Shown piece after piece: positions 7,736 to 16,700 of a stretch of DNA of 37,703 nt (position 1 is its first letter; each line of letters opens with the position of its first letter). Below the pieces are notes generated by a model. That model was given only the letters and a program-made list of their open reading frames with translations, was not told where the DNA came from and did no database searches. The translations under genes and the position numbers were made by a program. Source of the stretch: Ruegeria atlantica (GTDB lineage: Bacteria; Pseudomonadota; Alphaproteobacteria; Rhodobacterales; Rhodobacteraceae); NCBI GenBank assembly GCA_013032095.1, contig WQBJ01000035.1, positions 1 through 37,703 on the forward strand, in the 5' to 3' direction.

Positions 7736-10138
7736 CTACAGTTCTAAGGCGTCAGTCAATTGCACGTCTGAATAGATGCCCTTCACCCGCTCTTTTGTCG
7801 GGTCGAAATGCGGGAAAGCGACGATCCTGGCTTTGAGCCGTTTCTGCTGACCGTCAAGTTGACCGATTTCGATCTCTGTGCCGATTGCGGCGTGCGTGGT
7901 CGCCACGCGGCCCAAAGCAATGACCTTCCCCAGAATCGGGGATTTCATCGCGCTGGTGATTTCTCCGACCTGTGCCTTACCAATGCGCACGCAGTCGCCG
8001 GGAGAGGGGATAGTACCGCCTTCGATTTCGAATCCGACCAGTTTGCGATGGGGGTGGGCCTTCCGTTCTTCGATCGCGGCGCGCCCGATGAAATCGTCGG
8101 TTTTGGACTTCAACGGCACGGTAAAGCCAATCCCGGCCTCGAACGGATCGGTCTGATCGTCAAATTCCGATCCGGCGAAGATCAACCCCCCTTCGATCCG
8201 CAGCATGTCAAGCGCGGCCAGACCCAGCGGCGTGATGCCATAGTCTTGCCCGGCCTCCCACACCCGGTCAAATATCTCGAGCGCATCCTTGGGGTGGCAG
8301 AAGATCTCATATCCCAACTCACCGGAATAGCCGGTGCGCGAGATCACCACCGAGGTGCCGCTGAAGTCGCCGACCCTTGCAATGGTCAGGCGGAACCAGG
8401 GCAGTTCCTCAACCGTGGGCTGCTGCGGCGGGGTCCAGAAGATTTTGCCGAGGATTTCGCGGCTATGGCGACCCTGCACGGCGATATTGTGCAACTGGTC
8501 CGTCGAGTTACGAACCCAGACATTCAGGTTGCGCTCGCGCGCCTGCTCCTGCAGCCACAAGCCACTGGTGTCGTTGCCGCCAATCCAGCGGAAATTGGTC
8601 TCGCCCAGGCGATAGACCGTGCCATCGTCAATCATGCCGCCATGGTCGTAGCACATCGCGGTATAGACAACCTGTCCAACGCTCAGCTTCTTCATGTTGC
8701 GAGTGACACAGAGCTGCATCAGTTCTTCGGCATCCGGGCCCACCACCTCGTATTTCCGCAGCGGGCTGAGGTCCATGACAGCGACCTTGTCCCGGCATGC
8801 CCAGTATTCGGCGATTGCGCCGTGATTGGTCATGGTATTGGGCAGCCAATAGCCGTTGTATTCGACAAAATCACGCGTATGTCGCGCGAAGCAGTCGTGA
8901 AACGCAGTTTTTTTAGTTTCTTCCACATCCGCCTCCGCAGATTTTCTGTAGCCGTAGGATCGTTTGAAATCTTCGGTGGCCTTGTAGGTACGCACCTGGA
9001 TATCGGTTGGGTTCCATCCGTTTGCCGGATCGATGTCACAGGGACAGCCGGTGCTGACGCAGACCAGATCAGTCAAAGCGCGCAGCAGGACGAAATCTCC
9101 GGGACGTGACCACGGGTCGTCCATGCTGATTGCGTTGGCGTCATCCAGCATGGTGTTGAAAAAGAAATTGATCGCTGGCCAACCGCCGCGGGGCTTGATG
9201 CCATATTGATCGAGATCCTTGTTGATATTGTCAGAGCAGTTCACGTGACCGGGATACCCAAGGTCCTCGTAGTACCGTGCGGTGCAGGCCAACCCGAATG
9301 TATCGTGACGTCCACATGTATCCTGAACGATCTCGACCAAAGGTTCCTGGTCCACAGACCAGTATTTCGAGAAAATTCCGGGTTGGGGATACAGGCTGCC
9401 CGTCATGCTGCGCGTGGTCGTCGGATCGATCTCACGTTCGATCCCCTGATCCAGCGCGCGACGGCTGAACGCCTGAAAATCCGAACATTCGCGGCCTTTG
9501 ACGTCAACGATCTGAATATACTCGCCCGCCTTGACCTCGTAGGATCGGGCGTTGCCCGGGTGAATATTGATATCCTTGAGCGGGTCGGCCAGCGGATCTG
9601 GCGGGCCGATGTCGGGTTTTTGCAACCCGGGCGCTGCCCGCTGGATGTAGAGAATGATTTCGGTGGGCGGGTTCTGCTCTTCGGGACGCATGTCCGCACC
9701 GGGTGCCGCCACGATCAAAAGACCGTCGCATTCGGCGACGAAGTTCACCGTGTCGCCGGGGCGCGACCCATCCGTAAAGCCCCGGATTGCGTCGCCTTGA
9801 CCGATATCGAACCCAGCGACCTCCAGCGCGCGCAGGACTTTTTTACCAGAGCTGGAGCCATTGGAAAGCGTGGCAATCAATCCAACCGGACGGCCGTGGC
9901 CCTGCGCACCCAGCATGGCCGCGTCTGAACTTCGGTCCGGAGCAAAAAAGACCATCTCGGCAGGTTGCATGCCGTCGCGATCCAGCAACGTGATCTGGTC
10001 GCCCTTGGTCACGGGCACTGCGCGCGACCCCGCGCCGGGCACCGGGTGGCGCTCGGTCCCGTGCGGCAGGATCGGCAGCCCGGGGGCTAGAACCCCGCTG
10101 CGTTCAAACGGCACCTCGAATACAGGCTGAACGGTCAT
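7736..10138 (-). CDS. tdm: Trimethylamine N-oxide demethylase (DUF1989-GcvT fusion)
   Basis: Tdm (TMAO aldolase) splits TMAO into dimethylamine and formaldehyde. The 800-residue protein has the two-part build of known Tdm: an N-terminal DUF1989 region (about 1-390) and a C-terminal GcvT-like tetrahydrofolate-binding region (about 425-800) that could accept the formaldehyde. Conserved DUF1989 blocks are GRECSDFQAF (Cys218, Asp220), DTCGRHDTFGLACT (Cys275, Cys285), GHVNCSDNIN (Cys301) and LVCVSTGCPCDI (Cys360, 365, 367); cysteines of this set bind the metal in the family. The GcvT part shows SRTGYSGELGYEIF and LGLAALDMLRIEGG. The start follows CCGGAG. It overlaps the end of a small upstream ORF and is divergent from a LysR gene. 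A broader demethylase of similar build is the alternative. Confidence 0.87.
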   Translation of the reverse strand: MTVQPVFEVPFERSGVLAPGLPILPHGTERHPVPGAGSRAVPVTKGDQITLLDRDGMQPAEMVFFAPDRSSDAAMLGAQGHGRPVGLIATLSNGSSSGKKVLRALEVAGFDIGQGDAIRGFTDGSRPGDTVNFVAECDGLLIVAAPGADMRPEEQNPPTEIILYIQRAAPGLQKPDIGPPDPLADPLKDINIHPGNARSYEVKAGEYIQIVDVKGRECSDFQAFSRRALDQGIEREIDPTTTRSMTGSLYPQPGIFSKYWSVDQEPLVEIVQDTCGRHDTFGLACTARYYEDLGYPGHVNCSDNINKDLDQYGIKPRGGWPAINFFFNTMLDDANAISMDDPWSRPGDFVLLRALTDLVCVSTGCPCDIDPANGWNPTDIQVRTYKATEDFKRSYGYRKSAEADVEETKKTAFHDCFARHTRDFVEYNGYWLPNTMTNHGAIAEYWACRDKVAVMDLSPLRKYEVVGPDAEELMQLCVTRNMKKLSVGQVVYTAMCYDHGGMIDDGTVYRLGETNFRWIGGNDTSGLWLQEQARERNLNVWVRNSTDQLHNIAVQGRHSREILGKIFWTPPQQPTVEELPWFRLTIARVGDFSGTSVVISRTGYSGELGYEIFCHPKDALEIFDRVWEAGQDYGITPLGLAALDMLRIEGGLIFAGSEFDDQTDPFEAGIGFTVPLKSKTDDFIGRAAIEERKAHPHRKLVGFEIEGGTIPSPGDCVRIGKAQVGEITSAMKSPILGKVIALGRVATTHAAIGTEIEIGQLDGQQKRLKARIVAFPHFDPTKERVKGIYSDVQLTDALEL

Positions 10139-10287
10139 CTTGAAAAACTCCGGTTCGTCGAGGCCCAGAGCGCGCCTGCGCTATTCGGCCCAGCGGGGCA
10201 AATGGGTCTCCGGTTCCCCGCTTTGTTCGGCAACTGCCCGATTCGTGCTCGCGTTGGTTGGGCAGTGGGACTGTGTTCAAGGTTCAT
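10135..10287 (-). CDS. Small ORF (50 residues) translationally coupled to tdm
   Basis: This ORF begins with MNLEHSPTAQ behind GAGGAAGTAACC, the same strong ribosome-binding sequence as the Amt-like gene, and its TGA stop overlaps the tdm ATG. The product is 50 residues, basic and proline-rich, without a membrane segment or known motif. It could be a leader peptide that couples translation into tdm, a true small protein, or the remnant of an older gene. The ribosome-binding site and stop-start overlap are what is seen; the role is inference. Confidence 0.45.
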   Translation of the reverse strand: MNLEHSPTAQPTRARIGQLPNKAGNRRPICPAGPNSAGALWASTNRSFSR

Positions 10288-10520
10288 GGTTACTTCCTCG
10301 GTGGCGATTCCGCGTTGGAACGAATTTGGTTCGGCTTGGAAGAATATTGCCCAAAACGCCTTGATCGCAGAAAAGAAATTTGAGAGGCTTTGCCTGCGTT
10401 TTCTGGGGGCAAATGCGCTTTTTTTGCATACCAGCAAATAGTTATATGCTCTTGCAACGCTCGCGTGAGGGCACATACTATTTGTTGTGACCACATCCAA
10501 TCCGGGATATCGGCCCAAGA
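10288..10520. promoter_or_regulatory. Divergent tdm/lysR promoter region with a large imperfect palindrome
   Basis: CAAATAGTTATATGC (10435-10449) and GCACATACTATTTG (10471-10484) form a long imperfect inverted repeat centred near 10460, between the LysR start and tdm. LysR-type regulators bind such sites next to their own divergent promoter. No promoter hexamers are assigned. Confidence 0.45.
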
Positions 10521-11456
10521 ATGCCAAGCAAAACACCAGTCACCGAAAAAGTTCTGCCGCCGCTCGACTACCTTCTGGCCTTTGAAGCTGCGGCAAAGGT
10601 GCAGAGCTTTGCCCGCGCCAGCAAGGTTCTCAATATCTCTGAAACAGCGATCAGTCGAAAGGTACGCCTGTTGGAACAGCACTATGACGTGCCGTTGTTC
10701 GTGCGTGGGCATCGATCGGTCTCGTTGACCCAACAAGGGGCGATATTGCTGGCAACGGTCGAGCAGTCACTCGACCTTATGCGCGAGATTAGCCGAAGCA
10801 TGCTGGCCGAACACAAACCCAATTCTGTTAAAGTAGCTGCGACCAATTCAGTAGCCTCGCTCTGGCTCATGCCCAGGTTGCGGAAGTTCAACCAGTCCAA
10901 CGGGCGCATTCGGATTTCACTTGTGTCCTCGGACAGCGACTCAGAGTGCCTTTCCGATACAATGGATCTGACTATTCTGCGTGGCGATGGGGTCTGGCCG
11001 GGATATAAGGCGCGGCTGCTGTTTGGTGAAACAGTGTTTCCGGTTTGCAGCCCCGAGTATCTGGGAAGAAATCCCGCAGCATCCGACCCTGCCGCGCTTC
11101 CGCACTTGGATCTGATAGAAGTGACCAGCAATAACACCGAATGGATGACATGGCGAACATGGCTGAGCAGCAACGGCGTAGCTTCCGCTCCGGCCGAACG
11201 TGCTGTGGCCTTCAACACTTACCCGTTATCCATTCAGGCGGCCGTTGATGGTTTGGGTGTCGCGTTGGGTTGGGCGCATCTGGTCGATCCGCTGTTGGAC
11301 AGCGGAGCCTTGGTACGACCCGCCGGGAATGCTTGTGTTCGCACACAGTCTGGATATTACCTGCTCAAGAGCCAGCAGCGTACGACATTCCCCGAAAAAC
11401 GCATTGTCGAAGACTGGTTGCTTGGTCTTAGTTCAAGTCGCAAGCGATACGCGTAA
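10521..11456 (+). CDS. LysR-family transcriptional regulator (GcvA-like)
   Basis: This 311-residue protein has an N-terminal helix-turn-helix (about residues 14-72: LLAFEAAAKVQSFARASKVL, then ISETAISRKVRLLEQ, LFVRG and LTQQG) typical of GcvA/AmpR-type LysR regulators, followed by a substrate-binding domain (about 100-300). It is transcribed away from tdm, the standard arrangement for a LysR gene controlling its neighbour. The inducer could be TMAO, another methylated amine or a C1 intermediate; none can be read from sequence. A palindrome lies in the shared intergenic region. Confidence 0.9.
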   Translation: MPSKTPVTEKVLPPLDYLLAFEAAAKVQSFARASKVLNISETAISRKVRLLEQHYDVPLFVRGHRSVSLTQQGAILLATVEQSLDLMREISRSMLAEHKPNSVKVAATNSVASLWLMPRLRKFNQSNGRIRISLVSSDSDSECLSDTMDLTILRGDGVWPGYKARLLFGETVFPVCSPEYLGRNPAASDPAALPHLDLIEVTSNNTEWMTWRTWLSSNGVASAPAERAVAFNTYPLSIQAAVDGLGVALGWAHLVDPLLDSGALVRPAGNACVRTQSGYYLLKSQQRTTFPEKRIVEDWLLGLSSSRKRYA

Positions 11457-11576
11457 TCCAAGGATCGGCGGTATTCAATTGGGTTAAAGAGCGAGGCTGG
11501 ATGTTAAGGGTTGCGTCGCGGTTATCGTTCGGGATTGCCGAAGGACTAGGGCACGTACATCCCTCATGAAGCAGAG
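11457..11576. other. Short intergenic stretch, likely edge of the degraded island
   Basis: It lies between the intact lysR gene and the helicase remnant. I see no feature. Confidence 0.3.
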
Positions 11577-11960
11577 GTGGCAGCGGTGAATTTCGCCCAG
11601 GCGCCGAGCCCTTCAACTGCAGTTTCCCTTCTTGTTGACATCAACAAAAAACCGGGCGTCTCAAGGTTGCGGCCAGCACTTTATCGAATTTGCATTCAAG
11701 CGTTCAATGCATGCCCTGATGCAGATGACTTTTTTGAGATGGCACTCAAGGCCCGAGAACAGTCACGCGTCCTTGGCCGATCAATGCCTCGGCGAGCCGT
11801 TGGGAGTACATTGCTCCTAAAGGGCCTAGAGGCGGATGTCGCTGTCATTGCAGGTACCGATCAACTCATAGCGCGTGATCTGTACGTTGCAATTGGTCTT
11901 CCTGAAGACGGCGGAGGACCACTTCACTGGGAGCGGCTCAACCCTAGGGCATCGCGATGC
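11577..11960 (+). pseudogene. UvrD-like helicase, C-terminal remnant
   Basis: The frame encodes a helical stretch (DDFFEMALKAREQSRVLGRS) followed by PRRAVGSTLLLKGLEADVAV and RDLYVAI. This resembles the end of UvrD-type helicases (motif V S.KGLE.D.V and motif VI LYVAxTRA). After LYVAI the frame departs from the family, while the +1 frame continues with a plausible tail (KTAEDHFTGSGSTLG), so there is a frameshift near 11895, and most of the N-terminus is missing. The family match comes from memory of the motifs. It probably belongs to a decayed mobile element together with the AlpA gene that follows. Confidence 0.5.
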
Positions 11961-11983
11961 TCTTCAATCATGGGGAGATCGTG

Positions 11984-12160
11984 ATGAGGATTTTATCGAA
12001 GCGTCAAGTTCAGGAGTTGATATTGTATTCGTCCTTGCGCATCGGACGTCTGGAAAAGGCGGGTGAATTCTCAGAACGGGTAACGCTTGGCCGTAATAGA
12101 GTAGGATGGCTGGAAAGCGACGTGCTGGACTGGCTGCAATCACGGCTGGACGATCGCTAA
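11984..12160 (+). CDS. AlpA-family phage/island regulator
   Basis: A 58-residue protein with a MerR-like winged-helix pattern: MRILSKRQVQELILYSS, RIGRLEKAGEF, RVTLGRNRVGW and ESDVLDWLQSR. This is the layout of AlpA regulators, which activate excisionase or integrase genes of prophages and genomic islands. The ATG at 11984 is chosen because GGGGAG lies eight bases upstream. A strong terminator follows. No integrase lies close by, so it is probably a leftover of an island. Confidence 0.85.
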   Translation: MRILSKRQVQELILYSSLRIGRLEKAGEFSERVTLGRNRVGWLESDVLDWLQSRLDDR

Positions 12161-12191
12161 AACCCAATGACATTCCTTGGATGGGAGCGGG

Positions 12192-12223
12192 CGGCCCGAA
12201 GGTATGATCTTCGGGCCGTCTTT
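12192..12223 (+). terminator. Intrinsic terminator after alpA
   Basis: CGGCCCGAAG (12192-12201), a seven-base loop and CTTCGGGCCG (12209-12218) form a perfect ten-base stem followed by TCTTT, about 30 bases past the alpA stop. Confidence 0.8.
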
Positions 12224-12255
12224 GGGTTGGGATGTTAGAGATTGTTCTGCAGAAA

Positions 12256-12603
12256 TTACTCGCATCCCCAGCCGTCTTGGTCTCGGTCAAGTCCGTATAC
12301 ATCTGGCCCAACAACTTGCACGGGACCACTGACATATGCTGGCCCGTTTCCGCCCCCTCCCGCGCAGTCAACGTCGCTTGCAATTGGAACACATTTCCCT
12401 TTGTAGCTTGGGTGGCACTTGGAACCGGGGATTGTGGAGTTGGTCCGGTTTTTGGGGGATTGTGACCTATGGCAGTGATACGGTTGTGATCCGGCATGAC
12501 AACCGTTTGCATCGAGCCCCCCTGAGTGAGAAAAAACCGGTTGCGGTAAAAGCATCGGCGCGAAAATTGCGGCGCTCCAAATGAGAGCTTTGAGCCTGGC
12601 CAT
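12256..12603 (-). CDS. Secreted YHYH/Excalibur-type small protein
   Basis: A 115-residue protein with a signal peptide (hydrophobic IWSAAIFAPMLLPQPVFS, likely cleaved near residue 25). The mature part starts HSGGLDANGCHAGSQPYHCH, the His/Cys-rich YHYH-like motif, and ends with an Excalibur calcium-binding motif DRDQDGWGCE. Such proteins are often encoded on islands and plasmids beside nucleases; their role is not settled. It is convergent with alpA, the terminator hairpin lying between them. Confidence 0.75.
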   Translation of the reverse strand: MARLKALIWSAAIFAPMLLPQPVFSHSGGLDANGCHAGSQPYHCHRSQSPKNRTNSTIPGSKCHPSYKGKCVPIASDVDCAGGGGNGPAYVSGPVQVVGPDVYGLDRDQDGWGCE

Positions 12604-12840
12604 AAAAGTACTCCGTTTTAGCCTATTGGCATGTGATGGTGCATTGAGCAGGCGCCAGAGCTACACTTGCCTCAGTTGAGTTGCAGGCCGAACTTGGGTG
12701 GCTTTGCCTCAAATACGCAGCCGTTGTTCTCACATGTAATAAGCAACGAGGGGAACCAATTGTTCGTTGGCGGCCGCGTGCAGGTATTTTCCGGAAGCTG
12801 GTCTAGGAATTGTGGGGCGGAATGCTCTGAAACAGATGGC
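12604..12840. other. Intergenic, nothing recognised
   Basis: No coding frame with recognisable content and no clear hairpin. It probably holds the promoter of the Excalibur-type gene and island debris. Confidence 0.3.
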
Positions 12841-13331
12841 TCAGAGGCCAAACTCTATAGGCTGGCGTTGACCATTTGACCCACGCAAGACCACTGAGGC
12901 TCCGCAACTCTGCTGCCACGGTTGCAGAAAGAGTTGGTCTAAAATCGCGCTCGCGCGGATACAGCCATCAAGCGCAATAATATGGGTCAGAAATGACCTC
13001 AGTGCGACGCCGCCACTGTGCTTGACAGTCAGCTCAAGAAACCGCTCCTCATACGTGCGACGGGTGAACACCCGGGCACCTGCAGATTGGCTCGCAACCC
13101 GTAGTGTTGGTGGTACATATCGTTTGCGATGACGTGCTCATACAATCGAATGGCATTGAAGTAGCTTTTCCGCCGTGCAGGGGAGATTTTTGGCTCCGTG
13201 CCACGGTCGACTTCGAGCGCGAAAATACGAAACGAACCGCCATAGTCGGGGGCGAACAGCTGATCAGGCAGTCCCTTGGCCTTGCCCGCCGATAACGCCT
13301 GCAAACTCACGTGACGAAACCAGCCTGTCAT
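12841..13331 (-). pseudogene. Replication-relaxation-like protein, frameshifted fragment
   Basis: The first frame (13331 to about 13075) encodes LPDQLFAPDYGGSFRIFALEV, then DRGTEPKISPARRKSYFNAI, YEHVIANDMYHQHYG and LRANLQVPG. This resembles the middle of replication-relaxation family proteins (PD..F...FFALE.DRGT.P......S...K...Y........HYG). The family-like continuation (VFTRRTYEERFLELTVKHSG) is in another frame from about 13070 downward, implying a frameshift there. Both ends of the gene are missing. These proteins belong to plasmids and integrative elements, which fits the nearby AlpA gene. The family call is from memory. Confidence 0.45.
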
Positions 13332-13757
13332 GCTGAGAAAACGGTGAAAAATCTAGCCCGCGGTGGCCTGAGATTGGGTAGCAGAGCAAACAGGACGGAT
13401 TCTACATCTTAACGGCCCGGATCAAGAGGCCGGGTCACAGTTGCCAGCAAAGTTAAACGCGATTTTTCACTACTTATAACGTGAATTTCACGTCTTTCAA
13501 AAACAACCATGGGGTGTGTTTAGGATTTTCTACCGCTTTTCGAGTTTAGGAAACTGGGCCTCGGTCGTAAACCCGCTGAAGGGCTTGTCTCAGATTGAAA
13601 TGGGCAAGAGTCTGCTCGCAAATTAATGAAAATACGTGATTTCCGCCGATGATGGGTGGGCTAGGTCGACTTTGAGGCATTTCCGGAATTTACGTATTCG
13701 TTCGAGAAATGTTTGCGCGTTAGACATTCGCCACACTCACAAGTTGAAGGTAATCAA
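13332..13757. promoter_or_regulatory. AT-rich upstream region of the secreted repeat protein
   Basis: About 430 bases without a gene. ACGTGAATTTCACGT (13479-13493) is a perfect 15-bp palindrome about 270 bases upstream of the start and may be an operator. The related string TACGTGATTT occurs near 13632. GAAGG at 13745-13749 is the ribosome-binding site of the next gene. Confidence 0.4.
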
Positions 13758-16700
13758 ATGAATACAGGAACGTTCACCGATTTTACATCGGCTTTGCTTG
13801 CGTTTGAGTCCGGCTGGGACAGGGCGCGCTACGAAACCGGCAATATTCAGGATTGGCAGCTGAACGCATGGGCGGGTGGCACAGTTACAGACTTTTTCTC
13901 CAATTATAGCAGTTGGGGCGATCTAAGCGATGCCGAGTGGGAGATGATGGCCTACCGCTCGATGAATTCGCTGGGGTTTGTCGGTTTCCAGTTTGGTGAG
14001 GCTTTGCTGATTGATCTGGGGTATTATGACGATGACCTGTTCTATGGAAACGGGGTGGCCAGCAACACATGGGATGGTACCTGGACCGGTAAGAATGGCG
14101 TCACTTCGCTGGCGGAATTCTCTACCAAAGGCGCTCAGACCGTCGCGATCCAGGAGGCGTTCGGATACAACCTCGAGATCATCGAGAATGGTCTCAGTCA
14201 TGCAGGGCTCAGCCTGAACGATTTTCTGGGTCAGTCCGTCACGTTTCCGGACGGTAGGGGTGGATCGACTACGGTTGAATTCTCCCTGACGGGAATTCTG
14301 GCAGCGGCGCACCTCAGAGGTGCTTACGGCACTTTGAACCTCTTGCTGAATGGAGGGGTGTCGCAGGATGAGTTTGGCACATCGATCCTGCAATATGTGG
14401 ATCAGTTCGGTGGGTATGACAGCCCGTCCGTCAGCGACATGATCGCCTTCTATCAGGATCGTGTGACGGGCGATGAGGGGCTTGGCGCTCCGGGTGACGG
14501 GGGTACGCCAGATGCTGTGCCGGGTGTATCAAACGGGGATGCCGGCGTCACAAAGGACACTGCGGATGTTGTGATTACTTGGTCTTATGGGGCCGTTACA
14601 CGGATCACCGACTTTGATCCATCCAACGATACCATCTTCATAGATTGGTTTTCCGCCGACGATATTGCGGTTGCCGATGTCGGTGGCTCGACGGTTTTCA
14701 CGATCCCATCCAACCAGCAAACGGTGACGTTGGCAGGCATTACACTGGCCGAGTTGTCGGTGGGCAACTTCACCATTCAGGATGGTGCCACTGCGCAGGA
14801 AATCCTCGCTCTGGTCGGCACGGGGCAAACGGTCCCTGGTCCGGAGCCGGAACCAGAACCTCAACCCGAGCCGGACCCGACCCCGGACCCGGATCCCGTG
14901 CCAAACCCTGAGCCGCAGCCCAATCCGCCCCATGGCGGGCGAGCGGCGGATTTCGACAATTCGGCCATTACAAATCAGAACGCAGACGTTGTCGTAACTT
15001 GGGCTTATGGGACCGACGCGGTTGTCGATGAGTTCGACCCTGCGACCGACACCCTGTTCATCGATTGGATTGGAGCGGACATGCTGGAGGTCTCGGAGAT
15101 CAACGGCTCTGTCGTGATTTCAGTCCCCTCGAACAACCAGACCCTGACGCTGGCGGGTGTTACATTGGCCATGCTGGAGCCCGGCAACATCAACGCGCTG
15201 GACGTGACGGCGCGGGCGGAACTGGCAACGCTGATCAGCGCCGACGGACACATGGACGGAGGTCACACAGACGACGATCAATCCAATGGCGGCCATACGG
15301 ACGGCGGTCATGCCGGCGATGGGGCTGGCCAGGGGCATGAGCATCTTCACGTCACCATCGGGTATGACACTGAGACACAGGTGATTGACGGCTTCAATCC
15401 CGCAATGGGCGACGTGATCGAGATCAGCCCGTATGTCAGCGCGGCAGATTTTACACTGTTTGAAGAAAGCGGTGAAGCGCTTGGTCAAACCGTTCGAATT
15501 GGCATCACCGTGAATGGCGTTGAACAGCAGATTATCCTGACCGGCATCGGGCTGGATGACCTGGCGATTGCCAACTTCTCGGCCGACAACCAGTTCGTTC
15601 TGAATGAAATTGCCAGCACGATCAATCAGGACATCTCGGCCCCGACAACCGATGGATACACGCTGAGCTATGACGCGGACGGATCAAACCCCGCTCAGAT
15701 CACCGGCGACAGCGATACGGGCGGGCGCAAGTTCCGGGCCGACAGCAATGCCGATGACATCACCGGGTTTGACCCCGCCTCGGATCAGCTGGATTTCGGC
15801 AATACTTCGGTGCACGGCCTGATCCTGACCAAGTCGCGGGCTGGAGAAATCGTGATTGACAGCCCGTGGTCCGATGCGGCGCAGATCGTACAGGGCGTCA
15901 ACTATCAGGACGTCACCATCGACAGCTTTGGCATCGTGGGGAATGAACACCTGCGGCAGGATCTGGGCGGCGTTGTTTCGTGGGAACAGGGCGTTGGTCC
16001 GCGTGACGCGGATACGGTCTATATCCGCAGCCACGAGTATGGCCGGGCCGAGGTGATCGACGGGTTTGATCCGAGCACGATGAAGATCAGTTTCCTGTAT
16101 TTTGGCACGCGCGAGCGGCTGAGCGTTGAAGACACGAGCGAGGGTTTGGTGATCTCAAGCTTGCCCACGGGGCAGAGCTTTACCTTCACCGGTGTCACCA
16201 AGGCTGACCTGGTTCCGGGTCTGGTCGAGTTCCATTTTGATCAGGTTATGGAGGATAATCTGGAAACGCCCTTCGGCTTTGATCAGAATGATGTGACGCT
16301 GGTGGACCGCACGGTTTTGTTGACGCCGCAAGCACCCGACGGGGCGACCACGGACGGTTTTCAAACGCACACCGGGGACATGAATGGCGGGTTGCCGGAC
16401 ATGCCCGATGGCGGTCAGCCGGATGACAGCGAAACGGATGTACCGGTCGAAACGCCCGGCGGGACGGTTGTTCTTGGTGCCGGGGCCGATCGTGTTGACA
16501 TCAACTGGAACTGGGCGTCGCAAACAACGATCCAAGGCTTTGATCCAGACGAGGACAGTTTCGACTTCAATGCTCTTGGAGCCGGGCAGGTTGAGATTCG
16601 GGAAACCGCTGGCAATCTTGAAATCGAAGTGCTGGGCAATGGCGGCAATGTGACGACCTTGCTGGGCATACAGGCCGAGGATTTGAGCCTTGCCAATTTC

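Noticed and set aside
7808..9109. 433-residue plus-strand open frame
   Set aside because: It is antisense to the well-supported tdm coding region and shows no domain; it follows from the codon use of tdm.
14820..14935. Repetitive Pro-Glu/Asp-coding DNA
   Set aside because: The repetition is explained by a protein linker in the secreted repeat protein; it is not a CRISPR array or independent tandem repeat.
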